This document shows positions 49,186 to 58,832 of a DNA stretch of 64,000 bases, one piece after another; position 1 is the stretch's first letter; each line of letters starts with the position of its first letter. The translations under genes were made by a program, and so were the position numbers. The DNA is taken from positions 6,479,001 through 6,543,000 of the forward strand of contig CP042279.1 of assembly GCA_007858575.1 (NCBI GenBank). The letters are read 5' to 3'. The notes below the pieces were generated by a model, which was not told where the DNA came from, did not search any database, and saw only the letters and a list, made by a program, of their open reading frames with translations. The stretch comes from Streptomyces sp. WAC08241 (GTDB lineage: Bacteria; Actinomycetota; Actinomycetes; Streptomycetales; Streptomycetaceae).

Positions 49186-49529
49186 GGTCGTACTCCTTCT
49201 CACGGACGGCCCCGGGCGGGCCTTCACCAGGAGAGAGCGGGGTGCCCGCGACTCATTACGCGACTTCGGGAAGATTTTTTCGGGAAGTTTTTCCGGTCCC
49301 GTGTGCCCGGGGTCGTCGCGGGCATGCTCCTCTGGACGAGCGAACGGAAGGCATCGGCCCGAACATCACGCGGAGTGACCGATTTCGCGGCGTGTCGCCC
49401 GAAGGCGGCCTTTCTCGCGGGCTCTTTCTTCCCTCGGCGACGTTCTTCGTTACTGTCATCCCTGGGCGCGGCACGCCCGGCGCGCTGCCGTGCGGATCAA
49501 GGGCGTTGTGACTGAACGGAGTCGGGGCA
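49186..49529. other. Intergenic region with lower G+C
   Basis: 344 bp between the divergent ssgG and RDD genes, with A/T-rich patches (aagattttttcgggaagttttt near 49270 and ttctttcttccctcggcgac near 49430). These are likely promoter regions for both genes. Small open frames here have no ribosome-binding site or family match. Confidence 0.5.
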
Positions 49530-50999
49530 GTGGCTACTCCTCCTGGAGGCGGCGGAGAGGTACCGCAGGCGGGGTACTACCCGGACCCGTCCATTCCCGG
49601 ATACATCCGGTACTGGAACGGGGCGCGTGGGTCCCCGGCACGAGTCGGCCCGCCCCTCCGACACCGGCGACGTCCCGTCCCGGCCGCCCGCCGCCGCGGT
49701 CCCGGCCGGCCCGCTCCTGGCCTCCGGCCCCGCCCCCGCCCCGACGCCCCCGGCCGCGCCCGAACGACCCGCCGCGCCCGAGCGGCCGGCCGCCTCCGTA
49801 CCGGCCCAGGCGCAGGCCCCGGTCCAGCCCGCGGTCCAACAGCAGCCCCAGGACCAGGCCCAGGCGCCCGCGCACGTGCCCGCCCAGGCCCCGGCGCCCA
49901 TCCCGGCCCCCGCCCCCGTGGCCGCCCGGTCCCGGCCGGGGTCCCCGGCCCCCGCGCCCGTCCGGTCGCCCGCCCCCGCCCCCGTACCCACCGTGGAGGA
50001 GACCGGGCCCGTCTTCCTCGACGAGGACCCGGACCCGGCGGAGTCCGCCCCGGCCTGGCAGGCGGACAGCTCCCGGCAGACCGGCTTCGGCGGCGACCGG
50101 GACCAGAAGGTCTCCTGGGGCGCGCCCCGTTCCCCGATCCGCGCACCCCGGCGGAGTGGCCGGTCGCGGGCGCGGGCGAGCAGCCCGAGGTCCAGGCGCA
50201 GGCGCAGGCGCAAGCCCAGGCTCCGGCCCCGCGCCGCCGGCGGGCCCCCGCCCGACCGGGAAGGCCGCCCGCCTCGGCGGCATGCCCGTCACCCCGATCC
50301 CCACTCCCGTCCCGGCGCCCGCGCCCCAGCCGGCTCCGGAGCCGGCCCCGCCTGGGCCCAGCCGCAGGCACAGCCCCAGCCGCAAGCACAGCCGCAGCCG
50401 CAGGCACAGCTCCAACCCCAGGCACAGCCCCAGCCCCAGGAACAGCCGCAGCAGCCGGTCGTCCCCTGGAAGCCGCCGGTCGAGGACCCTTCCTCCAGGC
50501 GGCCCGCGCGCAGGCCTCCGCGCGTCCCGCCGGACTCGGCAGGCGCCTGGTCGCCCGTCTGGTCGACTCCGCCGTCACGGGCGCCCTCGCCGGCGCGGCC
50601 GCCCTCCCCTTCGTGACCGCCGCGCTCGACCACATCGAGGGCAAGATCGAGGCGGCCCGGCAGTCCGGCACCACCGTCCAGGTCTGGCTGGTGGACTCGA
50701 CGACCTCCGTCCAGTTCGGCATCGTCCTGGCGGCCCTCGTCGTCATCGGGATCCTGTACGAGGTGGTGCCGACCGCCAAGTGGGGCCGCACCCTCGGCAA
50801 GAAGCTCTGCGGGATCCAGGTGCGGGACATCGAGGCGCACGAGCCGCCGACGTTCGGCGGGTCCCTGAAGCGCTGGCTGGTCTACGGCGTCCTGGGGCTC
50901 CTGGCCGTCGGCGTCCTCAACGTCCTGTGGTGCCTCTTCGACCGCCCCTGGCGCCAGTGCTGGCACGACAAGGCCGCCCGCACCTTCGTGGCACGCTGA
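49530..50999 (+). CDS. RDD-family membrane protein with Pro/Gln-rich N-terminus
   Basis: GTG start MATPPGGGGEVPQAGYYPDP, with SIPGYIRYWNG as a short DUF2510-like WDG motif. A low-complexity region of about 300 residues follows (PAAPERPAAPERPA, AQPQAQPQPQAQPQ). The RDD domain is at the C-terminus: LGRRLVARLVDSAVTGALAG (R, D, D positions), helices around FGIVLAALVVIGILYEVVPT, KWGRTLGKKLCGIQVRDIEA, and RQCWHDKAARTFVAR. Multiple breaks near 49625, 50133, 50218 and 50490. Some RDD proteins are sodium/proton antiporters; here function is open. Confidence 0.8.
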   Translation: MATPPGGGGEVPQAGYYPDPSIPGYIRYWNGARGSPARVGPPLRHRRRPVPAARRRGPGRPAPGLRPRPRPDAPGRARTTRRARAAGRLRTGPGAGPGPARGPTAAPGPGPGARARARPGPGAHPGPRPRGRPVPAGVPGPRARPVARPRPRTHRGGDRARLPRRGPGPGGVRPGLAGGQLPADRLRRRPGPEGLLGRAPFPDPRTPAEWPVAGAGEQPEVQAQAQAQAQAPAPRRRRAPARPGRPPASAACPSPRSPLPSRRPRPSRLRSRPRLGPAAGTAPAASTAAAAGTAPTPGTAPAPGTAAAAGRPLEAAGRGPFLQAARAQASARPAGLGRRLVARLVDSAVTGALAGAAALPFVTAALDHIEGKIEAARQSGTTVQVWLVDSTTSVQFGIVLAALVVIGILYEVVPTAKWGRTLGKKLCGIQVRDIEAHEPPTFGGSLKRWLVYGVLGLLAVGVLNVLWCLFDRPWRQCWHDKAARTFVAR

Positions 51000-51093
51000 C
51001 CCGACCGGGCCGGGCCGGGGCCGGTCCGGTGACGGGTCCCCCGAACGGGCGGTGATTCCTTGCGGGGCGTCCCGCCCGGGATGCACTGCCCCC

Positions 51094-51839
51094 ATGAGCA
51101 CCGACCAGCCGCCGCCCGGTCCGCCGCCCGACGAGGACCCGTTCCGCAAGAGGCCCCAGGAACCCCCGCCGCCCGCCGGCGGCCAGCCGCCTCCCGGTGG
51201 CCCGCCTCCCGAGGGCCCGCCCCCGGCGGCCCGCCCCCGCCCGGGAACCCGTACGGCTCTCCGTACGGCGGCGGCGGAGGCTCCCCGTACGACAACGCGC
51301 CCCCGCCCCCGCCCCCGTACGGAGGCGGCTACGGCGGTGGTTACGGCGGGACCGATCCGCTCGCCGGGATGCCGCCGCTCGCCGACTCCGGCCGCCGCAT
51401 CCTCGCCCGGCTCATCGACTGGGTGATCGTCGCGATCCCGCTCGCGATCATCGGCATCCCGTTCAAGGTCTACGACCGGGTGACGAACGACGACGACTTC
51501 AGCGACGCGGTCAACAGCTTCAACGGCGGGGGCCAGTTGGTCTTCCAGCTCATCACGATCGTCGCGTACGTCGCTTATGACACGGTCCTGACGGCCAGGA
51601 ACGGGCAGACCCTCGGCAAGAAGCTGATGAAGCTGCGGGTCGCGATGCTCAACGACGGCTCGACGCCCCCGACGAGCCAGTCGCTGCTGCGCGCCGTCGT
51701 GCTGTGGCTGCCCGCGCTGATCTGCTGCGCCTGCCTGTGGCCGCTGCTCCTGCTGATCCTGATCCTGGTCGACAAGCCCTACAAGCAGGGCCTGCACGAC
51801 AAGGCGGCGAAGACGGTGGTGGTCTCCGTCCCGCGGTAG
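51094..51839 (+). CDS. RDD-family membrane protein with Pro/Gly/Tyr-rich N-terminus
   Basis: MSTDQPPPGPPPDEDPFRKR begins a Pro-rich, then GSPYGGGGGSPY, tail of about 90 residues (one break near 51228). The RDD domain is DSGRRILARLIDWVIVAIPL with QLITIVAYVAYDTVLTARNG, QTLGKKLMKLRVAMLNDGST, and end YKQGLHDKAAKTVVVSVPR. Three predicted helices. The tandem arrangement with the preceding gene suggests duplication of the membrane domain with unrelated tails. Confidence 0.83.
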
Positions 51840-51878
51840 GGACCGTGGGAGAACCCCACCCGACCCGCGCCGCGGGCG

Positions 51879-52166
51879 TCACGAACCGATCCGGGTCCCG
51901 GCCCTCCCGCCCACGCGCGCGGCCGGCACCCGGATCGGTTCGTCTCCGGAGGTCCCGGAAGCGGACGCGGTCGGCGCAGGGGTCTTGACGGGCCCCGCCC
52001 GCCCCGGCATCCTCACCGCCACGAGGACGCCGAGCAGCAGTCCGGCGGCACAGGCCGCGGTGATGCCGGGGGTCGTCGTCGTACCGGAGAGCAGCAGCAG
52101 GGCGACGGTCGCGAGGACGACGGTGGCCGAACCACGGATGAGCTGCGCGGCGTTCGGACGCTGCAT
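51879..52166 (-). CDS. Small two-helix membrane protein
   Basis: Intact frame of 95 residues: MQRPNAAQLIRGSATVVLAT, VALLLLSGTTTTPGITAACA, AGLLLGVLVAVRMPGRAGPV, then a basic/Pro-rich tail ending in RAGTRIGS. Two transmembrane helices joined by a short loop. No family recognised. Its last 21 codons contain a 16-bp inverted repeat. It is divergent from the M6 protease gene. Confidence 0.7.
   Translation of the reverse strand: MQRPNAAQLIRGSATVVLATVALLLLSGTTTTPGITAACAAGLLLGVLVAVRMPGRAGPVKTPAPTASASGTSGDEPIRVPAARVGGRAGTRIGS
51881..51943. repeat. 16-bp perfect inverted repeat in the 3' end of a gene
   Basis: acgaaccgatccgggt (51881-51896) and acccggatcggttcgt (51928-51943), 31 bp apart, lie within the last codons of the small membrane gene. 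They probably act as a terminator built into coding sequence between convergent genes. Confidence 0.75.
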
Positions 52167-52491
52167 GACGAGTACCCGCCCCTCAAGACAACGGTTCGAC
52201 TCTACGACGGTCGATGCCCGCGCGGAACGAGGGGTAAGCGCGGTCCCGGCCGCCGCCGGTGCACGGGGGCGCACAGGGTCATGTGATCGTCAAAAATCCT
52301 TCACGGTGCGCCTGCCGGGTGTTCGATAATCGGAAAACCGCTCCTGCATAGTGCAGTTGGTGTGAGCAAGTCAAGGTCTGTCTTTTCTCGTCTCACTCCG
52401 GTCGAATGTCGTCACTTGTGACGCGCGACCCGCTGGGCGGACACCCCACCTTCGGTCCGTGAGCGCGGGCGCCGGGGAGGACTTACATCAA
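52167..52491. other. Intergenic region upstream of the M6 protease
   Basis: 325 bp without a gene. The segment 52310-52430 has lower G+C (gttcgataatcggaaaacc, gcaagtcaaggtctgtctttt) and likely holds the protease promoter; I cannot fix the -10. The ribosome-binding site GGGGAGGA lies at 52473-52480. Confidence 0.5.
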
Positions 52492-54939
52492 GTGACCAAC
52501 AGACGACGGGCGATCAGAACGTCCGCAGTCGTCGTGGCGCTCGCGGCCACCGCCGCCACCGCCTCGACCTTCAGCACCGCGTGGGCCGACAACCACGGAA
52601 ACGTGACGCCGGCCGACGTCCGCCACGACCCGGCGCCCGGCGCGCCCGGCGTCGGCATCGACAAGACGGCGGTCGACCACGACCTCGAGGGCCCCTTCAG
52701 CGAGCAGCAGGAGCAGCAGCGCAAGGCCGCCCTGGAGCAGGTGCTGAGCGGCAAGAAGAAGGTCGAGCGCCGCGGCGGCTCGCAGGTCGTCAAGCTCGAC
52801 AGCAAGAAGTACGTCGAGCTGGGCCGCGAGAAGACCGACAAGATCTTCACGATCCTCGTCGAGTTCGGCGACAAGGTGGACAACACCACCCTGGTCGACC
52901 GCGCCGACGACGACACGACCGAGCCGAAGCCGAAGTACGGCGGCACGCCCGGCCCGCTGCACAACCAGATAGCCAAGCCGGACCGCAAGAACGACAACTC
53001 CACGGCCTGGCAGAAGGACTACAACCAGGCGCACTTCCAGGACCTGTACTTCGGGACCGGCAAGGACGCCAAGGGCCAGCCCAAGCAGTCGCTGAAGACC
53101 TACTACGAGAAGACCTCGTCCGGCCGGTACTCGGTCGACGGCGGCGTCTCCGACTGGGTCAAGGTCGAGTACAACGAGGCCCGTTACGGCTCGAACTACT
53201 GCGGCAACAGCAACTGCTCCAACGTCTGGGACGCCGTCCGCGACGGTGTCACCGCGTGGACCGCCGACCAGAAGGCCAAGGGCCGCACCGACGCCCAGAT
53301 CAAGGCCGACCTGGCGCAGTACGACCAGTGGGACCGGTACGACTTCGACGGCGACGGCAACTTCAACGAGCCCGACGGGTATATCGACCACTTCCAGATC
53401 GTCCACGCGGGCGAGGACGAGTCGGCGGGCGGCGGCGTCCAGGGCGGCGACGCCCTGTGGGCCCACCGCTGGTACGCGTACGGCACCAACGCGGGCAAGA
53501 CCGGTCCGGCGAACAACAAGGCCGGCGGCACGCAGATCGGCGACTCCGGCATCTGGGTCGGCGACTACACGATGCAGCCGGAGAACGGCGGCCTCGGCGT
53601 CTTCGCGCACGAGTACGGCCACGACCTCGGCCTGCCGGACCTGTACGACACCTCCGGCCTGGCCGGCGCCGAGAACTCGACCGGCTTCTGGTCGCTCATG
53701 TCCTCCGGCTCCTGGCTCGGCCGCGGCAAGGACGCCATCGGCGACCTGCCCGGCGACATGAACGCCTGGGACAAGCTCCAGCTCGGCTGGCTGAACTACA
53801 CCAAGGTCGCCAACGAGGCCCGCAAGTGGAACTCCACCCACAAGCTGGGCGTCGCCGAGTACAACACCAAGAACCCGCAGGCGCTCGTCGTCGAGCTGCC
53901 GAAGAAGCAGGTCACCACCGAGATCGTCGCGCCCGCCGAGGGCAACACGCAGTGGTGGAGCGGCATGGGTGACGACCTCAAGAACACCCTGACCCGCTCG
54001 GTCGACCTCACCGGCAAGAAGTCCGCCTCCCTGGAGCTCCAGGGCTGGTACGACATCGAGCTCGACTACGACTACCTGTACGCCGAGGTCTCGACCGACG
54101 GCGGCTCCAACTGGACCGCCCTGGACGGCACCGCCGACGGCAAGCGGATCCCGCGCGACGCCAGCGGCGCCCCGGCGCTGACCGACGTCTCCGGCACCCA
54201 CAAGAAGCTGGTCTACGACCTGTCCGCCTACGCGGGCAAGAAGTTCGACCTCCGCTTCCGCTACCAGACGGACGGCGGCGCGGGCGGCAAGGGCTTCACC
54301 GCCGACGCCATCACCGTGACCGCCGACGGTGCCGCCGTCCTCTCCGACAACGTCGAGAACGGTGACAACGGCTGGGCCGCCAAGGGCTTCTCCCGCGTCG
54401 GCAAGGGCTTCACCAAGGCGTACGAGCAGTACTACATCGCCGAGAACCGCCAGTACGTCTCGTACGACGCGACCCTGAAGGTCGGCCCGTACAACTTCGG
54501 GTTCACCGGCGACAAGGCCACCTGGGTCGAGCACTACCCGTACCAGAACGGCCTGCTCATCTGGAAGTGGGACCTCTCCCAGAAGGACAACAACACCGCG
54601 GTCCACCCGGGCCAGGGTCTGATCCTTCCGGTCGACGCCCACCCGTCCCCGCTGAAGTGGAAGGACGGCACCCTGATGCGCAACCGCGTCCAGGCGTACG
54701 ACTCCACCTTCGGCACCTACAAGACGGACGCCCTCCAGCTCCACAAGGCGGACGTCGCGACCTTCGTGCCGTCGCTCAAGGGCAACCCGGTCTTCGACGA
54801 CCGGAAGGGCACCTACTGGTTCCAGGAGACCGCTCGCGCCGGTGTCCAGGTAACTGACACCAACACCAAGATCGAGGTCGTCAAGGAGCCGAAGAGCGGC
54901 GAGACGATCACGGTCCGCGTGGGTCCGTCGAAGAAGTAA
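52492..54939 (+). CDS. Secreted M6-family metalloprotease (immune inhibitor A-like)
   Basis: Intact 815-residue protein. GTG start 11 bp after GGGGAGGA; signal peptide MTNRRRAIRTSAVVVALAAT with cleavage near TAWADN. A propeptide (about 30-110) is followed by the catalytic domain: LVEFGDKVDNTTLV, the zinc site FAHEYGHDLGLPDLYD (HExxHD) and the Met-turn region FWSLMSSGSWLG. Residues about 480-650 form a jelly-roll/MAM-like beta domain (GWYDIELDYDYLYAEVSTDG), then a C-terminal beta domain. An extracellular broad-specificity protease, probably expressed during growth on protein or development. Confidence 0.94.
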   Translation: MTNRRRAIRTSAVVVALAATAATASTFSTAWADNHGNVTPADVRHDPAPGAPGVGIDKTAVDHDLEGPFSEQQEQQRKAALEQVLSGKKKVERRGGSQVVKLDSKKYVELGREKTDKIFTILVEFGDKVDNTTLVDRADDDTTEPKPKYGGTPGPLHNQIAKPDRKNDNSTAWQKDYNQAHFQDLYFGTGKDAKGQPKQSLKTYYEKTSSGRYSVDGGVSDWVKVEYNEARYGSNYCGNSNCSNVWDAVRDGVTAWTADQKAKGRTDAQIKADLAQYDQWDRYDFDGDGNFNEPDGYIDHFQIVHAGEDESAGGGVQGGDALWAHRWYAYGTNAGKTGPANNKAGGTQIGDSGIWVGDYTMQPENGGLGVFAHEYGHDLGLPDLYDTSGLAGAENSTGFWSLMSSGSWLGRGKDAIGDLPGDMNAWDKLQLGWLNYTKVANEARKWNSTHKLGVAEYNTKNPQALVVELPKKQVTTEIVAPAEGNTQWWSGMGDDLKNTLTRSVDLTGKKSASLELQGWYDIELDYDYLYAEVSTDGGSNWTALDGTADGKRIPRDASGAPALTDVSGTHKKLVYDLSAYAGKKFDLRFRYQTDGGAGGKGFTADAITVTADGAAVLSDNVENGDNGWAAKGFSRVGKGFTKAYEQYYIAENRQYVSYDATLKVGPYNFGFTGDKATWVEHYPYQNGLLIWKWDLSQKDNNTAVHPGQGLILPVDAHPSPLKWKDGTLMRNRVQAYDSTFGTYKTDALQLHKADVATFVPSLKGNPVFDDRKGTYWFQETARAGVQVTDTNTKIEVVKEPKSGETITVRVGPSKK

Positions 54940-54962
54940 TCAGTAAAACCGCAGGTCAGCAT

Positions 54963-54998
54963 GATCGGCCGTCGCCCTCTAGCGGGCGGCGGCCGATC
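54963..54998 (+). terminator. M6 protease terminator
   Basis: gatcggccgtcgccc / gcgggcggcggccgatc stem followed by GTGTTTAG. Confidence 0.8.
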
Positions 54999-55056
54999 GT
55001 GTTTAGGTGCGTCTGACGCTTTTCTTATTGACACCGACCACGGGGAGTGGTTCCGC

Positions 55057-55409
55057 ATGCCCAACGGAGGGTTCTGCAAGCTGCCGGGCGGCAGCGTGGT
55101 CGTGGCCATAGGGCTGCCCAGCCCGGCCGGCGACGGCGCCACCGTCCGCTTCCTGGTCCACGCGGCGAACCGGGCCCGCGCCCTGACCCGGCTGCGGAAC
55201 CTGGGGCTGCGCGCGGTCTACCTCCGGGGAACACCGAGCCGCCCACGCCGGACGAGGTCACCGCCGTCCTGCACCACCCCGACGGCCTGCTGTGGAGGTC
55301 CACCCCGGGCGCCGCCCAGGAGCTCTGGCACCCGGCCCGCTCCCTGCCCCGGGAGCCGGCGGTACGGGACGCGCCCGCGGGCGCCGTGCCCCGGGGCCGC
55401 GCCGCCTAG
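55057..55409 (+). CDS. Conserved hypothetical protein
   Basis: About 117 residues: MPNGGFCKLPGGSVVVAIGL, PSPAGDGATVRFLVHAANRA, RALTRLRNLGLRAVYLRGN, then (after a break near 55233) PPTPDEVTAVLHHPDGLLWR. GGGGAG lies 9 bp before ATG. One small alpha/beta fold is likely. I do not recognise the family; the frame and codon use support a real gene. It is convergent with pncA. Confidence 0.6.
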
Positions 55410-55438
55410 GGCCCGTCCGGCGGAGCCCCGGGGCGGTC

Positions 55439-56035
55439 TCAGACCACCGGCTTGCCGGTCAGCTCCACGCCCGCCGCCCGCAGCTCCTCCAGGGCCCGCT
55501 CCGTCGTCGCCGCCGCCACGCCCGCCGTCAGGTCGAGCAGCACGTGGGTGCGGAAGCCCTCCCGGGCCGCGTCCAGGGCCGTCGCCCGCACGCAGTGGTC
55601 GGTGGCGATCCCCACCACGTCGACCTCGGCGACCTCCCGCTCGCGCAGCCACCGCGCCAGCGTCAGGCCGTTCTCGTCCCGCTCCCTCGAAGCCGCTGTA
55701 CGCGGCGTCGTAGGCGCCCTTGTCGAAGACGGCGTCGATCGCCCCGCTGGCGACGGCGGGCGCGAAGTTGGGGTGGAAGCCGACGCCCTCCGTGCCCGCC
55801 ACGCAGTGCACGGGCCAGGAGGTGACGTAGTCCGGCTCTCGCCGGGCGCGGCGAAGTGCGACCCCGGGTCCACGTGGTGGTCGCGGGTGGCGACGACGTG
55901 CCGGTAGGAGGTGCCCGCCGTCTGGCCGATCAGGTCGGTGATGGCGGCGGCGACGTCCGCCCCGCCCCTCACCGCGAGGCTGCCGCCCTCGCAGAAGTCG
56001 TTCTGAACGTCCACAACGATCAATGCGCGGTGCAT
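55439..56035 (-). CDS. pncA: Nicotinamidase
   Basis: Hydrolyses nicotinamide to nicotinate for NAD salvage. MHRALIVVDVQNDFCEGGSL contains the catalytic Asp, AVFDKGAYDAAYSGFEG (corrected) the catalytic Lys, and IATDHCVRATALDAAREG the nucleophile Cys. Metal ligands Asp/His are in VATRDHHVDPGSHF. Three single-base losses between about 55690 and 55838 nearly cancel, so the frame remains open although about 45 residues are out of phase. About 199 residues. Same strand as pncB upstream, which feeds the next step. Confidence 0.93.
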   Translation of the reverse strand: MHRALIVVDVQNDFCEGGSLAVRGGADVAAAITDLIGQTAGTSYRHVVATRDHHVDPGSHFAAPGESRTTSPPGPCTAWRARRASASTPTSRPPSPAGRSTPSSTRAPTTPRTAASRERDENGLTLARWLREREVAEVDVVGIATDHCVRATALDAAREGFRTHVLLDLTAGVAAATTERALEELRAAGVELTGKPVV

Positions 56036-56168
56036 GGCGGGTGTCCTTCGGGCGTCGGAGGGGTGGGATCGAGCCTAGAGACTTCCCCTCCCCTTCGGGA
56101 GGGGGCGCCCCGGGCCACTGCGGCGGCTACGCCGTCCTGTGGAGGCGTACGGACCGGACGCGCGGGCG

Positions 56169-57497
56169 TCAGGCGTACTCGGTCGGCAGCACCGGCTCGC
56201 CGCGCGACAACTGGACCGCCGACATCGGCAGCCCGGCGCGGGCCGCGATGTGCCGGGACCTCGCGGCCTCCAGCGGCTCGCGTCCCACCACCTGCCCGCC
56301 CTCGACCAGTCGAACCAGGAGCTGCCGGTCGGCGAGCTCCGGCGGGACGGGCCCGGTGCCCACGACCTCCGCCTCGGCGACGCCGGCCGCGTCGGTCCTG
56401 CGGGCCGCCCACTTGCGCCCGCCGACCGAGGCCTTGCCGCCCAGGGACTTCTTGGCCACCGGCACCAGGGGCGCCTTCGGGTCGGCCGAGGCGGCCCGCG
56501 CGACCAGCTTGTAGACCATGGAGCAGGTCGGGTGGCCGCTGCCGGTGACGAGCTGCGTGCCCACCCCGTACGCGTCGACCGGGGCCGCCGCGAGCGAGGC
56601 GATGGCGTACTCGTCGAGGTCCGAGGTGACGACGATCCTGGTGTCCCGGGCGCCCAGCTCGTCGAGCTGCGCCCGCACCCGGTGGGCGACGAGCAGCAGG
56701 TCCCCGGAGTCGATCCGGACGGCCCCGAGCTCGGGCCCGGCCACCTCGACGGCGGTCCGCACGGCCTCGGCCACGTCGTAGGTGTCGACGAGCAGGGTCG
56801 TGCCGCGTCCCAGGCTCTCCACCTGGGCCCGGAAGGCGTCCTTCTCGCTGTCGTGGAGCAGGGTGAAGGCGTGGGCGGAGGTGCCGACGGTCGGGATGCC
56901 GTAGCGGAAGCCGGCCGCCAGGTCCGAGGTGGAGTCGAAGCCGCCGACGTAGGCGGCGCGGGAGGCGGCGACGGCCGCCAGCTCGTGGGTGCGCCGGGCG
57001 CCCATCTCGATCAGGCTCCCGCCCGCCGGCCACGGCCGACATGCGGGAGGCGGCGGCCGCGATGGCCGAGTCGTGGTTGAGGATCGACAGGATCACGGTC
57101 TCCAGGAGCACGCACTCCGCGAAGGAGCCCTCGACCCGCAGGACGGGGAGCCGGGGAAGTACACCTCGCCCTCGGGGTAGCCCCAGACGTCCCCGGAGAA
57201 GCGGTAGCGGGACAGCCACTCCAGGGTCGGCCCGTCGACGATCGCGCGCTCGCGCAGGAAGTCCAGGACGGCCGGGTCGAAGCGGAAGTTCTCGACGGCG
57301 TCCAGGACCCGCCCGACGCCCGCGAGGACGCCGTAGCGCCGTCCCTCGGGCAGCCTCCGGGTGAAGACCTCGAAGACGGAGCGCCGGTCGGCGGTGCCGC
57401 CCCTGAGGGCCGCCTGGAGCATGGTCAGCTCGTACTGATCGGTGAAGAGCGCCGTCGACGGAACGTCCACCGGCAGCCCAAGGTCCGCAGCGTTCAT
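56169..57497 (-). CDS. pncB: Nicotinate phosphoribosyltransferase
   Basis: Makes nicotinate mononucleotide from nicotinate and PRPP. MNAADLGLPVDVPSTALFTD, QYELTMLQAALRGGTADRRS, FEVFTRRLPEGRRYGVLAGV are characteristic; then AYVGGFDSTSDLAAGFRYGI, GTSAHAFTLLHDSEKDAFRA (the catalytic His region) and AVRIDSGDLLLVAHRVRAQL. Breaks near 57030 and 57152. About 443 residues. With pncA it completes nicotinamide salvage. A perfect palindrome sits 18 bp before its start. Confidence 0.94.
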
Positions 57498-57514
57498 GCC
57501 GGTGATGTTAGCGC

Positions 57515-57539
57515 AGAAATCGTCAGAGTGACGATTTCT
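57515..57539. promoter_or_regulatory. Perfect palindromic operator upstream of pncB
   Basis: agaaatcgtca-gag-tgacgatttct: 11-bp perfect arms, 3-bp centre, A/T-richer than its surroundings. A possible -10 (TAACAT, reverse strand) lies between it and the pncB start, so a bound protein would block the promoter. Confidence 0.7.
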
Positions 57540-57608
57540 AGGTCCGTGCCCGCGGCGGAGGCGTGGCCCCGTTTGTGCGAGGGACCCCCGGGATGGCAGC
57601 ATGGGGGA

Positions 57609-57914
57609 GTGAGCGTCGCGCCTGTTGAGATCGAACGTACGGAATCGGCCGAGGAGGTCTCCGCCGTCGTCGAACCGGACGTGCCCTGGGTGACCCTCGT
57701 GCACAACGACCCGGTCAATCTGATGAGCTACGTGACGTACGTCTTCCAGTCGTACTTCGGATACTCCAAGGACAAGGCGCACAAGCTGATGCTCGACGTG
57801 CACCACAAGGGCCGCGCGGTGGTCTCCAGCGGCACCCGCGAGGAGATGGAGCGGGACGTGCAGGCGATGCACGGCTACGGCCTCTGGGCGACCCTCACCC
57901 AGGACCGCGGCTGA
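57609..57914 (+). CDS. clpS: ATP-dependent Clp protease adaptor ClpS
   Basis: Recognises N-degron substrates and delivers them to the ClpA/ClpC chaperone. Intact: MSVAPVEIERTESAEEVSAV, then the core PWVTLVHNDPVNLMSYVTYV, KDKAHKLMLDVHHKGRAVVS and GYGLWATLTQDRG. The Asp-Pro-Val-Asn and His residues of the N-degron pocket are present. GTG start (57609) follows GGGGGA closely. Overlaps the next gene (TGATG). Confidence 0.94.
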   Translation: MSVAPVEIERTESAEEVSAVVEPDVPWVTLVHNDPVNLMSYVTYVFQSYFGYSKDKAHKLMLDVHHKGRAVVSSGTREEMERDVQAMHGYGLWATLTQDRG

Positions 57915-58503
57915 TGGCCGGCCGCTTCGAGGCCCTGGCCGGCGGCGGCGCGGCCGTCGCCCTCGACGACGTCGAGATCTCCATCCTCCGCTCCCTCTCC
58001 GTCCAGCTCATGGAGCTGATCGGGCCGGGCGACGAGCCCGCCGCCGACGCGGACCCGCTGGCCGCGCTCTTCGCCGAGGGCCCCAGCGAGCCCCCGTCCG
58101 ACCCCGCCCTGCGGCGCCTCTTCCCCGACGCGTACGGGGACGACACCGAGGAGCTGCGGGCGGCCGCCTCCGACTTCCGCCGCTACACCGAGAACGACCT
58201 GCGCGCCCGCAAGCGCGAGGACGCCCTCGTGGTGGTGCGCGCCCTGGACTCCCTCTCCGCCGAGGCGGCGGGGAGGGCGGCGCGGTCCTCAAGCTCACCC
58301 CGGACGAGTCCCGGGCCTGGCTCGGCGCGCTCAACGACCTCCGGCTGACCATCGGGACCCGTCTGGAGGTCTCCGACGACGAGGAGAGCGAGCGGCTCTA
58401 CCGGCTGCCGGACTCCGACCCGCGCAAGCCGATGGTCATGGCGTACCTCTGGCTGGGAGCCCTCCAGGAGTCCCTCGTGGAGACCCTGCTCTCCTCCTCC
58501 TGA
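57914..58503 (+). CDS. DUF2017 family protein
   Basis: About 196 residues: MAGRFEALAGGGAAVALDDV, EISILRSLSVQLMELIGPGD, PALRRLFPDAYGDDTEELRA; one break near 58272, then VLKLTPDESRAWLGALNDLR, LTIGTRLEVSDDEESERLYR, ending QESLVETLLSSS. Helical. Always next to clpS in actinobacteria as far as I recall, so a role in the same N-degron pathway is plausible but unproven. Confidence 0.88.
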
Positions 58504-58541
58504 AAGCTCCCCGAGGGGGCCGCGACACGCGCTGTTCGCTC

Positions 58542-58589
58542 AGCGGACGCTCAAATCCGGATAACGAATGCGTTATCAGAGCGTCCGCT
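58542..58589. promoter_or_regulatory. Nested dyad downstream of DUF2017
   Basis: Outer arms agcggacgctc / gagcgtccgct enclose gataacg-aatg-cgttatc. It could be a terminator of the clpS operon or an operator for the permease. The rest of 58504-58832 holds no gene; TTTTTATG near 58620 and GATAAAT near 58671 are promoter-like. Confidence 0.5.
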
Positions 58590-58832
58590 TGGCCGTCTTG
58601 TCGTCGCGTATGTCCGTATTTTTATGTGACCCGCGCCACGCACACCTCCCTCGATCACTGTCGACACCGTGATAAATCTTCACGACCGCTCGGGGACGCC
58701 ACCCCTGTTCCCGAGGGCGCTTGGACCGGCTGACCGCCGGTGGCACTCCATCCACATCCGGGGGATCAGGATCTGGTCCGCGGCAGACGCACTCGCAGTC
58801 GCGCGGATCAGCATGGAGAAAGGCGCACCACC

